From positions 205,252 through 269,251 of the forward strand of contig NZ_JACHCR010000006.1 of NCBI RefSeq assembly GCF_014205845.1: a stretch of 64,000 nucleotides of DNA, in the 5' to 3' direction. This document shows positions 27,797-35,106 of the stretch, in pieces. The stretch comes from Mucilaginibacter cryoferens. Its GTDB lineage: Bacteria > Bacteroidota > Bacteroidia > Sphingobacteriales > Sphingobacteriaceae. The notes below the pieces were generated by a model. That model saw only the letters and a list, made by a program, of their open reading frames with translations. It was not told the origin of the DNA and did no database searches. The first letter of the stretch is position 1. Each line of letters begins with the position of its first letter. Made by a program: the position numbers and the translations under genes.

Positions 27797-29056
27797 TCAG
27801 CTCGATTCGATTAGCTGCAAGTTTTGCTCCTTCAAAAAATAATATTTCATGATAGGGCCAGAGATGATCATGGTAACTACCGTCATCACAACAAGGCCCT
27901 CAAATACTGGCTCGCTTATTATTTTTGCCTGTAAGGCTAATAAACCCAGTACAATTTCCTGCGATCCCCTGGCATTCATGCCAAATGCCACAGCTATAGA
28001 TTCATTTTTGGTCATGCCGCTCATCGCGCTGCCTATACCGGCCCCTATCAATTTAGCTAGGCAGGCAATAATGAGTATAATAAGTACTACTTCAAGGTTA
28101 AAATTGGCTATAAAATTAAGCCTTAAGCCAACGGAGGCGAAAAAGAGCGGAGCCAATACATTAATGGTAAATTGATGTAATACATGCTTATGTTTCTCTG
28201 TGAAATATTTAGAATCGTTAATGCCAATACCAACCAGGAAGGCACCAAATATGCCCCGAACACCAAGCCCTTCGGTAATACAAGCGCTGATAAGACAAAG
28301 ACAAACGGCCATGGTAAGCACCCTACCTGGTTTTTCGCCCTTACCCGCAAAGGCCAATAGTTTATGGATGAGCCAGCGCCCTCCGGTTAACATAAAAACC
28401 GCGTAAACAATAATTATACTCACCGACCAAAAAGAGGCCTCTCCTTTACCAACATTCATAAGCTGGATAATAACTGAGAATAATATCCAGCCCAAAAAAT
28501 CATCAACCATTGCCGCTGTTAGTACAATGTTGCCTATGCGGGTGTTCAGAATATCCAGATCGAGCAATATTTTGGTGATCACCGAAAGCGCGGTTATGGA
28601 AAGTGCAGTTCCAAAAAATAAAGAGGTAACTAATTGGTTATTAAAACCATTTGCAAAATGACTTTGGTACAGGTACCATACCGCGGCAAAGCCAATGGCA
28701 AAGGGGAATATAATACCGGTTAAACTGATGCTGATAGCTTGTTTGCCATTTTGCCGTATCTGTTTCAGATCTACTTCAAAACCGGCAATAAACATCAGCA
28801 AAATGATGCCGATATTGGCAATACCGTCAAATGCCTCGAAAGCATGCGGGGTAGAAAGGAAGATATCTTTAAAAACTGAGGGAAATAACAAGCCTAAAAG
28901 GGTAGGGCCCACAATTATACCCGCAAATATTTCGCCAATAATGGCGGGTAGTTTATACCGGCGGCACAATTCGCCCAGTAACCTTGCCGGTATCAGGATG
29001 ATCAAAAGAATAAAGAGGAAATGGATGATCTCCGATGAATTAAGTTTAGATACCAT
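27797..29056 (-). CDS. CPA2-type cation/proton antiporter, last gene of the encapsulin operon
   Basis: 419 aa with ~12 hydrophobic segments. RLLGELCRRYKLPAIIGEIFAGIIVGPTLLG is the CPA2 (KefB/NapA-like) start, and AAMVDDFLGWILFSV contains the paired Asp of the ion-binding site. No C-terminal RCK/TrkA domain, so it is the short form. Only 12 bp separate it from the serine acetyltransferase, so it is almost certainly co-transcribed with the encapsulin shell and desulfurase. Why a proton or potassium antiporter belongs to a sulfur nanocompartment operon is not known; pH or ion homeostasis during thiol stress (as with KefB) is a possible link, which is inference. Confidence 0.88.
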   Translation of the reverse strand: MVSKLNSSEIIHFLFILLIILIPARLLGELCRRYKLPAIIGEIFAGIIVGPTLLGLLFPSVFKDIFLSTPHAFEAFDGIANIGIILLMFIAGFEVDLKQIRQNGKQAISISLTGIIFPFAIGFAAVWYLYQSHFANGFNNQLVTSLFFGTALSITALSVITKILLDLDILNTRIGNIVLTAAMVDDFLGWILFSVIIQLMNVGKGEASFWSVSIIIVYAVFMLTGGRWLIHKLLAFAGKGEKPGRVLTMAVCLCLISACITEGLGVRGIFGAFLVGIGINDSKYFTEKHKHVLHQFTINVLAPLFFASVGLRLNFIANFNLEVVLIILIIACLAKLIGAGIGSAMSGMTKNESIAVAFGMNARGSQEIVLGLLALQAKIISEPVFEGLVVMTVVTMIISGPIMKYYFLKEQNLQLIESS

Positions 29057-29068
29057 GTTTGAATTAAA

Positions 29069-29887
29069 TTATTGCAGGTTTTCTTTTACCTCAATTCGTA
29101 ATTGATGGGTATTAAAAACATGCGAAAATGGCTGTACGCTTTTTGTTAAAAATACGCTGCCGCCAATCACGCTGTGATGGCCAATTATTGTACGGCCTCC
29201 TAAAATGGTACTTCGGGCATAAATAACCACATTATCCTCCACTGTGGGATGTCGTTTTGTTTCAGACAATTCTTTACTAACCTGCGCGGCCCCTAATGTT
29301 ACACCCTGGTATATGGTTACATATTTGCCAATAATACTGGTTGCGCCAATAACAATCCCTGTTCCGTGGTCGATACAAAAAGGCACACCAATTGTAGCTT
29401 TGGGATGTATATCAACCCCGGTTTTACCATGCGCGTGCTCAGATAATATCCTGGGCAAAATTGGTATAGCCAAACGGGTAAGCTGATGGGCTATCCGGTA
29501 AACCGCTATAGCATAAAAACCCGGATAAGATACGATTACCTCATGCACGCTGGTAGCGGCAGGGTCTTTATCATAAATCATGGAAGCATCCTGTCGCAGG
29601 TCCTGGTAAATTTCATTCAATGCATCATAAAATGAAATAACAGCCTCCTCAATATCAATATCTTTCGGATCAAGATAACTTAACAATATGTTTTCAAGGT
29701 CTATCTGGTTCTTTTTTAAATGACCGCCATATATGGAAAGTTTATTGGCATGGTTATTTGGAAACAGAAACTCAAAAAGATCAGACAGCCAGCCTACGCA
29801 CTGCCTGATCTTTGGTGTTGCTTCCCATTCGGCTTTATGGGTTTCATAAAGCGTTTGTATAAAGCTGTCAAATTTATCGTCTTTCAT
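29069..29887 (-). CDS. cysE: Serine O-acetyltransferase of the encapsulin operon
   Basis: 272 aa. Helical N-terminal domain (1-~140) and left-handed beta-helix of hexapeptide repeats (~165-250: VDIHPKATIGVPFCIDHGTGIVIGATSIIGKYVTIYQGVTLGA). The DHGTGIVIG motif carries the acetyl-transfer His/Asp pair. It makes O-acetylserine, the carbon skeleton for cysteine. The long N-terminus matches the EpsC/SAT type used in Bacteroidetes. It starts 8 bp after the cysteine desulfurase gene. A serine acetyltransferase next to a family 2A encapsulin is a known association (SrpH beside SrpI in Synechococcus) and supports a role in sulfur assimilation and storage. The symbol follows the family; the chromosomal housekeeping copy could be elsewhere. 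Confidence 0.9.
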   Translation of the reverse strand: MKDDKFDSFIQTLYETHKAEWEATPKIRQCVGWLSDLFEFLFPNNHANKLSIYGGHLKKNQIDLENILLSYLDPKDIDIEEAVISFYDALNEIYQDLRQDASMIYDKDPAATSVHEVIVSYPGFYAIAVYRIAHQLTRLAIPILPRILSEHAHGKTGVDIHPKATIGVPFCIDHGTGIVIGATSIIGKYVTIYQGVTLGAAQVSKELSETKRHPTVEDNVVIYARSTILGGRTIIGHHSVIGGSVFLTKSVQPFSHVFNTHQLRIEVKENLQ

Positions 29888-29895
29888 ATCCTCTA

Positions 29896-31821
29896 TTATC
29901 GTTTAAGGCTATGGAGGGTGTTCACCAGCAAGTCAATTTCGGCACAGGTATTATAAAATGCCAAAGATGGCCTAACTGTTGCCTCTACACCAAAACGGCG
30001 TAATATTGGCTGCGCGCAGTGATGGCCAGAGCGTACGGCAATACCTTGTTTATTTAATGCCGCGCCTACCTCCTCGGTTTTGTAGCCGTCTAACACAAAT
30101 GATAAAACACTTGCCTTATCAGGTGCTGTGCCTATCAAACGTATTCCTTTTACCTCCTTTAATAACTGGGTTGCGTAAACCAGCAGGTAATGTTCGTATT
30201 GTGCTATCAACGGCATGCCTAACCGGCTTACATAGTCAATGGCGGCACCAAGGCCAACAGCATCGGCAATATTGCCTGTTCCGGCTTCAAAACGACTGGG
30301 GGCATCATGGTATTGGGTATGCTCAAAAGTTACATCTTTGATCATGTTGCCGCCGCCCTGCCAGGGTTGGGTTTCATTTAACAGATCCTCTTTGCCGTAA
30401 AGTACACCTATACCGGTTGGGCCAAATACCTTGTGTCCCGAGAAAACAAACCAGTCGGCATCTAAAACCTGCACATCAACCGGCATGTGCGATACAGATT
30501 GAGCGCCATCTACCAATACTTTTGCCCCGGCCAAGTGTGCCAGTTGTACAATTTGCGCGGCAGGTGTTACTGTACCCAAAGCATTTGATACCTGGGTAAA
30601 AGACACCAGTTTGGTTTTTGGGCCGAGAAGTTTTACGTATTCGTCAATCAGTATTTGTCCGTCATCATCAACGGGGATAACTTTGATCTTTAAACCTTTT
30701 TTTGCTGCCAGCTGTTGCCACGGTACAATGTTGGCGTGGTGTTCTAACTGGCTTACAATGATCTCGTCGCCGGCGTTAAGGTTTTGTTCGCCCCAGCTTT
30801 TGGCTACCAGGTTAATGGCCTCGGTAGCACCACGAACAAATATGATCTCGTTGATTGAGTGTGCATTTAAAAAGGTCTGCACTTTTTTGCGTGCGCCTTC
30901 ATATGCATCGGTTGCCCTTGCGGCCAACTCATGCGCCGCACGATGGATATTGGAATTTTCGTGCTCGTAAAAGTAACTGATGCGGTCAATTACCTGCCTG
31001 GGTTTTTGCGTGGTAGCGGCATTATCCAGCCATACCAATTGTTTTCCATTAACCTGCTCCTGGAGTATGGGAAAGTCGCGCCTCACAATGTTCACATCAA
31101 ACGGCGGACTGATAATATGGCTAAGGCCCGCAGGCTTAACTTTTTCCGGCTCCGATTTAACTGCAGGTAGTCCATGATTATCTGATAAAAAATAAAACGG
31201 AATTTCTGTAGCAACAGGCGCGCCTGTAAACGGCAAAGCATTTGAGGGGCCTGATGTACGAATGTCGCTCAATATTTTCTTCAGATCGATATCAAAAGCT
31301 TGCTCCTGCTGGTATGGCAGCTGGAACAAGCCTTCGGGGGCAGGTGAAAGCTGTTCTACCGGGAAGCTTTGCTTTAAAGAAACATCAGGTATAAGATCGG
31401 TTTTCACCAGGTAAGAATCGTAACCGTAACCGGGTTTGGTGGGAAATTGCCCACCAAATGCTATAGGGTTACTATCCCGAACAGGTGCCGCTGGATGTGG
31501 GGAGCTGCTTAAGTTAGGGTCCGCAAAACTTGTTTGCGGATCTTTTAGGTTGACAACATTATTCTGATTAACTGCTGAGGGCGAAACACCACCACCTCCA
31601 ATTGTACTTGAAGGAGCCGACACCGATGGCGCATTTATATGCGGAAACTGATTAAATAAAGCCGCATCAGCTACATTGCCCGACAAAGGAAATGCTTCAG
31701 GAGTTTGTTGAAGAGGTAATTGGCTTACAACATCCGCTGGTCCCGATTTAAAGAACTGGTTAGCCAGTTGCTCCAGTTCCTGCAGGTTGGGTAAGTTATC
31801 CTGATTAATATTTGTACTCAT
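29896..31821 (-). CDS. Encapsulin-cargo cysteine desulfurase with disordered N-terminal loading arm
   Basis: 641 aa, far longer than an ordinary SufS (~405). Residues ~245-641 are a complete type II desulfurase: VRRDFPILQEQVNGKQLVWLDNAATTQKP, Lys464 (SGHKVFGPTG) for PLP, and Cys602 (RSGHHCAQPILRRFG) for the persulfide. Residues 1-~245 are rich in Pro, Ser, Asn and Gln, with short hydrophobic patches (LPNLQELEQLANQFF at 10-24, AFDIDLKKILSDI at 175-187, EIPFYFLSDNHGLP at 206-219). This is the architecture of the cargo of family 2A encapsulins, whose disordered arm targets the enzyme into the shell. The start overlaps the shell gene by 17 bp. Likely job: release sulfur from cysteine inside the compartment and lay it down as sulfane or elemental sulfur. 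Confidence 0.93.
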   Translation of the reverse strand: MSTNINQDNLPNLQELEQLANQFFKSGPADVVSQLPLQQTPEAFPLSGNVADAALFNQFPHINAPSVSAPSSTIGGGGVSPSAVNQNNVVNLKDPQTSFADPNLSSSPHPAAPVRDSNPIAFGGQFPTKPGYGYDSYLVKTDLIPDVSLKQSFPVEQLSPAPEGLFQLPYQQEQAFDIDLKKILSDIRTSGPSNALPFTGAPVATEIPFYFLSDNHGLPAVKSEPEKVKPAGLSHIISPPFDVNIVRRDFPILQEQVNGKQLVWLDNAATTQKPRQVIDRISYFYEHENSNIHRAAHELAARATDAYEGARKKVQTFLNAHSINEIIFVRGATEAINLVAKSWGEQNLNAGDEIIVSQLEHHANIVPWQQLAAKKGLKIKVIPVDDDGQILIDEYVKLLGPKTKLVSFTQVSNALGTVTPAAQIVQLAHLAGAKVLVDGAQSVSHMPVDVQVLDADWFVFSGHKVFGPTGIGVLYGKEDLLNETQPWQGGGNMIKDVTFEHTQYHDAPSRFEAGTGNIADAVGLGAAIDYVSRLGMPLIAQYEHYLLVYATQLLKEVKGIRLIGTAPDKASVLSFVLDGYKTEEVGAALNKQGIAVRSGHHCAQPILRRFGVEATVRPSLAFYNTCAEIDLLVNTLHSLKR

Positions 31822-32725
31822 GGTAATTACCTAAATCAACATCCTCTAAAACAGCGATAGCATCATCAACCAATACGGCTAAAGAGCAATAAAGCGAAAC
31901 CAGGTATGAGGCAATAGCTTTATTATTGATGCCCATAAAGCGTACAGATAACCCCGGTGACTGTTCTCCCGGTAAACCTGGCTGAAATAAGCCTACAACA
32001 CCCTGGCGGCTTTCGCCTGTACGCAAAAGAATGATCTTTGATTTGTTATTTACGATGGGCAATTTATCAGACGGGATAAGCGGGATGCCCCTCCAGGTAA
32101 TAAACTGGGAGCCGAATAACGAAACAGTTGGCGGCGGTACACCACGACGGGTACATTCCCTGCCAAAAGCGGCTATGGCTAAAGGATGTAACAGGAAAAA
32201 GCCCGGCTCTTTCCAAACTTTGGTAATCAGTTCGTCCAGATCATCAGGGGTAGGGGGGCCTAACCTGGTTTTAATTTTTTGCGATGCGGCAACGCTGCTT
32301 AACAACCCGTATTCGGTATTGTTGATCAGTTCGCTTTCCTGTCTTTCTTTAACAATCTCGATAGTAAGGCGTAACTGCTCGCTGATCTGGTTATAAGGTT
32401 TGCTGTACAGGTCAGATACCCGGGTGTGTACATCTAATACGGTGTTTACAGCGCTCAGGTTATACTCCCGTGGGTTTTCTTCATAATCAACAAATGTTGA
32501 GGGTAATTCGCGTTCGTCGCGGTTGGAGCAATCTACTTCTACATTGTTGGCATCTACAACCTTGTTTAAGCGGTAAACACCCGATTCAACCGGAACCCAG
32601 TTTAATAAGTGCGTAAGCCAGCGAGGCGTAATGGTTGACAGTTGTGGTACAGTGCGGGTTGCAACGGCTAACTGCCTGGCGGCTACATCACCAAGGGCGG
32701 TTTGTTTTGGTTTTTGATCTGGCAT
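31805..32725 (-). CDS. Family 2A encapsulin shell protein (SrpI-like)
   Basis: 306 aa. The whole sequence follows the Synechococcus SrpI/family 2A pattern: ALGDVAARQLAVATRTVPQ, TITPRWLTHLLNWVPVESGVYRLNKV, FVDYEENPREYNLSAVNTVLDVHTRVSDLYS, RLTIEIVKERQESELINNTEYGLL, PPTPDDLDELITKVWKEPGFFLLHP, FGRECTRRGVPPPTVSLFGSQFITWRGIPLIPSDK, and GESRQGVVGLFQPGLPGEQSPGLSVRFMGIN. Family 2A proteins have an HK97 phage-capsid fold and form 60-mer shells. They are often mis-annotated as Crp-type regulators, but there is no cNMP-binding CNBD insert (that marks family 2B) and no HTH. First gene of the shell-desulfurase-acetyltransferase-antiporter operon. Confidence 0.94.
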   Translation of the reverse strand: MPDQKPKQTALGDVAARQLAVATRTVPQLSTITPRWLTHLLNWVPVESGVYRLNKVVDANNVEVDCSNRDERELPSTFVDYEENPREYNLSAVNTVLDVHTRVSDLYSKPYNQISEQLRLTIEIVKERQESELINNTEYGLLSSVAASQKIKTRLGPPTPDDLDELITKVWKEPGFFLLHPLAIAAFGRECTRRGVPPPTVSLFGSQFITWRGIPLIPSDKLPIVNNKSKIILLRTGESRQGVVGLFQPGLPGEQSPGLSVRFMGINNKAIASYLVSLYCSLAVLVDDAIAVLEDVDLGNYHEYKY

Positions 32726-32783
32726 ACGATAGAATGAAAAATGCTTTAAAATGCTTTAATATTTATGTGTTTAACTGTGAATA

Positions 32784-32818
32784 CAATTATAATACATTAA
32801 TTCTATAGAATTAGTATG
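32784..32818 (-). promoter_or_regulatory. Encapsulin operon promoter with degenerate 17-bp motif and 16-bp palindrome
   Basis: On the minus strand TATAATTG (32784-32791) serves as a -7 box about 60 bp before the shell start codon. A perfect 16-bp palindrome TAATTCTATAGAATTA (32798-32813) covers the -33 position. Overlapping it, plus-strand 32802-32818 reads TCTAT-AGAATTA-GTATG, a one-armed version of the TCTAY-N7-RTAGA motif seen at the other promoters of this region. No leader ORF lies in the short 5' UTR. Confidence 0.6.
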
Positions 32819-32886
32819 GTATTTGAATTTAGAGATAAAATAATCTTTGATTATCTGGAGTTAATTAAAATTTAATATTGTTTTTT

Positions 32887-33033
32887 TTAAGGAAATATGC
32901 CTGAATTTCCGGAGACAATCACTGGGTTTCGTGGAGCGTTCTTAGCCAGCGACCTGTTGTTACCCAAGAAATTTTTGATAGCTGCTATCTTACCTGTGCG
33001 TACCAGGTACCCAATTAAGAGTGCTATTAACAT
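32887..33033 (-). CDS. Possible 48-aa small protein between PhyH and encapsulin genes
   Basis: An ATG six bases after the PhyH stop opens 48 codons (MLIALLIGYLVRTGKIAAIK...). The first ~12 residues are hydrophobic and the rest basic. It could be a small membrane peptide coupled to PhyH, or chance. I do not recognise it. The remaining AT-rich DNA to 32783 has only the encapsulin promoter. Confidence 0.25.
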   Translation of the reverse strand: MLIALLIGYLVRTGKIAAIKNFLGNNRSLAKNAPRNPVIVSGNSGIFP

Positions 33034-33038
33034 GATCG

Positions 33039-33845
33039 TTATTTAACAATGCCCGCAAACCGTTGATAAAAAGCCGTAGGGCTATCTGCATGCTTTGGCT
33101 CATATTTGCCGGCTATAATGGGGATATAAATTACCCTTCTGCGGCTTTCTTCACCGGCAACTGTTGATTGGGCTACGCGGTGCCACAACCTACCGTCGTG
33201 AATGGTAAGATCGCCGGCGGTTGGCGTAATAGCTACTTCGTTTTCATCCGTATCGTGATCAAGGAAATATTTTTTACGAAAAAGCATCTGGTAAAGGCTC
33301 TGCTGGTGGGTGCCCGGTAAAATGCGCAATCCGCCGTTCTCTGGCTTAAGGGTACTTAGGTGGATGCCCACATTTAGCATAGGGTTTAAGCGCGAGCCAT
33401 GGAAAATATCGCGCAAACCATCGGTATGCCAGCCCATTTTTGTAAAGCTGCTTTCGGGGCCATTTACATAGTGATTAAAAACCATCCCGTCTTTTTCATC
33501 GGTACCTAAACGTGCACCTTCGCCAATGAGATTGAGCAACACCTGGAAACGCGGATCTTTAGAAAACTCATCCAGCAAAGAATGGTTTTTGTTGATAAAC
33601 GCAAAACGTTGTACAATAGGGGAACCGTCTACATCCTTACCATATTTTATAGGTACTCCATTCACTTTTTCCACCTTATTGGCTATCCAGTTTTGCTGTA
33701 CCTGTTCAGATGCGTTTATGATATCGGCTACAGTTTCGGGCTTAATAAAGTTGGTGAAATGTATAAAGCCGTGTTGGTTAAAAAAAGCCTGTTGTTGCGG
33801 CGTAATTATACTGCCTAAAGTGAATTTTTGATATGAGTTTGCCAT
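33039..33845 (-). CDS. Phytanoyl-CoA dioxygenase (PhyH) family Fe(II)/2-oxoglutarate oxygenase
   Basis: 268 aa. Double-stranded beta-helix oxygenase with the iron triad His140-x-Asp142 (MGWHTDG) and distal His222 (HDGRLWHRVAQS), and the 2-oxoglutarate arginine among RRR235-237. PhyH enzymes hydroxylate very varied small molecules. Placed between the encapsulin operon and a redox/thiol cluster, and carrying the same 17-bp motif and a Cys-rich leader ORF, it may act on an organosulfur compound (compare taurine dioxygenase, another Fe/2OG enzyme used in sulfur starvation). The substrate is unknown and that link is inference. Transcribed from its own promoter about 210 bp upstream. Confidence 0.88.
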   Translation of the reverse strand: MANSYQKFTLGSIITPQQQAFFNQHGFIHFTNFIKPETVADIINASEQVQQNWIANKVEKVNGVPIKYGKDVDGSPIVQRFAFINKNHSLLDEFSKDPRFQVLLNLIGEGARLGTDEKDGMVFNHYVNGPESSFTKMGWHTDGLRDIFHGSRLNPMLNVGIHLSTLKPENGGLRILPGTHQQSLYQMLFRKKYFLDHDTDENEVAITPTAGDLTIHDGRLWHRVAQSTVAGEESRRRVIYIPIIAGKYEPKHADSPTAFYQRFAGIVK

Positions 33846-33938
33846 GAGATATGGTTATTAAAATGCGTAAAAAAGGTGTTAAAATGCAAGGTAGCGTGCT
33901 AAGCGGTATTTAAGATCGGGAGCGGGGCGTTGGGGAAA

Positions 33939-33986
33939 TTAACAACAACAGCTACACATGGCCCTTTTTGGTAAGGGCATTCGCAT
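33939..33986 (-). CDS. Cys-rich leader peptide ahead of the PhyH gene (15 aa)
   Basis: MRMPLPKRAMCSCCC, stop; the codons near the end are TGT-AGC-TGT-TGT-TGT-TAA. It sits in the 5' UTR, 64 bases after the predicted transcript start and 93 bases before the PhyH ATG. Within it GCCCTT...AAGGGC can form a 6-bp hairpin ahead of the Cys codons. A run of codons for one amino acid in a short leader ORF is the hallmark of ribosome-mediated attenuation, here sensing Cys-tRNA. No T-tailed terminator follows, so the effect would have to be on translation or Rho access. Confidence 0.6.
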   Translation of the reverse strand: MRMPLPKRAMCSCCC

Positions 33987-34033
33987 GGTAAATGCAAAGG
34001 ATATGTGTTGGTGGTAATTCAATGTATATAATA

Positions 34034-34085
34034 TCTATCTATTTAATAGACTATGCAAATGTATAGAATTAATTTAACGAAACAA
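34034..34085 (-). promoter_or_regulatory. PhyH promoter with TCTAT-N7-ATAGA operator at the transcript start
   Basis: Minus strand: TTG (34083-34085), 19 bases, then TACATTTG (34056-34063), an almost ideal Bacteroidetes promoter. The operator-like repeat TCTAT-CTATTTA-ATAGA lies at 34034-34050, covering the expected start of transcription, where a bound repressor would block initiation. Confidence 0.65.
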
Positions 34086-34101
34086 GTTTTTGTGATTTTT
34101 T

Positions 34102-34878
34102 TTATTTTTTGTATAAACCTGCTGTTATGTGCTCAATAAAAGCTTTCGGGCTGTGCTTTGCCGCCGTGGCAGATAGTTTGTTTAAGAAGCCCGGTACAAT
34201 CTCTGCTTTCTTTAGCAACATGCCATTAATACCAATGCGTGCTACATCATCGGCCGTCATGTTAAATTTGGCGGCAAGTTCGGCAAGTGCATCCATGCCG
34301 GCGCTATGCGCAAAACCGGTGTCGGTAGGGCCGGGGCAAAGGCAGCTGACGGATACGGTTGTTGATTTCAACTCGTAACGCAATGCCCTGCTAAACGAAA
34401 GTACAAAAGATTTTGATGCGGCGTATATAGCCAGTGTGGGCACTGCCTGGTAAGCAGCCGTACTGCTCACATTTAAAATATAAGCTTGCTTTTGTGCTTT
34501 TAGGGTTGGTAGCAAATAATGAGATAGTTCTGCAACGGCAGTTATATTTACCTGTATCATGCTTGTTTGGCCAGCAATATCCAATTGCTCAAAGTTGCCC
34601 CAAATGCCAAAACCAGCATTGTTGATCAGTATACTTACCGGTACATCTAATGTTTTCACCCATCCTGCAATTTGGCTGGCAGTACCGCTAACAGCAAGAT
34701 CGGCTACATAATAGGCTGCTTCAACATTATATTGGGATTTGATGAGTGCTGTTAAGTTTTCCAGTTCATTTGCAGATCGTGCAACCAGCAACAGACTATA
34801 ACCTTTTTGGGCCAGTAACAATGCCATTGCTCTGCCTATGCCCTTACTTGCCCCCGTTATTAAAGCATAGTCGTTCAT
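34102..34878 (-). CDS. Short-chain dehydrogenase/reductase (SDR)
   Basis: 258 aa classical SDR. TGASKGIGRAMALL is the NAD(P)-binding motif, NNAGFG the structural Asn, and NVSSTAAYQAVPTLAIYAASKSFV holds the catalytic Ser, Tyr (YAASK) and Lys. Basic residues after strand 2 (VARSANELE) favour NADPH. It resembles the broad YqjQ/DltE-like SDR group that reduces aldehydes or ketones; the substrate cannot be told. It is divergent from the secreted His/Cys protein gene, and the 17-bp motif at 34933-34949 lies between them, 8 bp upstream of a minus-strand TAAACTTG box, so both directions may share one regulator. Confidence 0.88.
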   Translation of the reverse strand: MNDYALITGASKGIGRAMALLLAQKGYSLLLVARSANELENLTALIKSQYNVEAAYYVADLAVSGTASQIAGWVKTLDVPVSILINNAGFGIWGNFEQLDIAGQTSMIQVNITAVAELSHYLLPTLKAQKQAYILNVSSTAAYQAVPTLAIYAASKSFVLSFSRALRYELKSTTVSVSCLCPGPTDTGFAHSAGMDALAELAAKFNMTADDVARIGINGMLLKKAEIVPGFLNKLSATAAKHSPKAFIEHITAGLYKK

Positions 34879-34916
34879 ACTGTAATTGTTTTAGCCATTA
34901 AAAATACATTTATGTG

Positions 34917-34973
34917 CAAGTTTAATAAATACTCTACTAATTTTGTAGACTATTTAAAATGTTATTATGTTTG
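34917..34973. promoter_or_regulatory. Divergent promoters around TCTAC-N7-GTAGA operator
   Basis: TCTAC-TAATTTT-GTAGA at 34933-34949 is the best-formed copy of the motif. On the plus strand a TTG inside it (34943-34945), 20 bases, then TATGTTTG (34966-34973) is a good promoter for the leader ORF and gene at 35107. On the minus strand TAAACTTG (34917-34924) may serve the SDR gene. The operator overlaps the -33 element of the plus promoter. Confidence 0.65.
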
Positions 34974-34981
34974 TACCGGAT

Positions 34982-35041
34982 ATGGAAAACACCCGGGTTT
35001 ATTTACATGTAATTTTTAGTAATTGTTGTTGTTGCAGATAA
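34982..35041 (+). CDS. Cys-rich leader peptide MENTRVYLHVIFSNCCCCR
   Basis: A 19-codon ORF beginning within ten bases of the TATGTTTG box; codons 15-18 are TGT-TGT-TGT-TGC, then AGA and TAA. It ends 65 bases before the start of the downstream secreted protein gene. Four consecutive Cys codons at the end of a leader ORF argue strongly for sensing of cysteinyl-tRNA supply. Around the stop, CAGAT and ATCTG can pair, as can TGCAG and CTGCA slightly downstream: weak alternative hairpins but no clear terminator. The overlapping frame starting at 35052 is not supported. Confidence 0.65.
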   Translation: MENTRVYLHVIFSNCCCCR

Positions 35042-35106
35042 AATAATCTGTATGTATCCTTATTGCAGCATCCTGCAGTTAACAACTATCAAATTAAATT
35101 TTCTTT

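Noticed and set aside
29896..31821. Desulfurase read as an ordinary SufS of a suf operon
   Set aside because: No sufBCDE genes nearby, a ~245-residue N-terminal arm, and overlap with an encapsulin shell gene.
31805..32725. Shell gene read as a Crp/Fnr-type regulator
   Set aside because: No cyclic-nucleotide-binding insert and no HTH; the sequence follows the SrpI-type encapsulin pattern from end to end.
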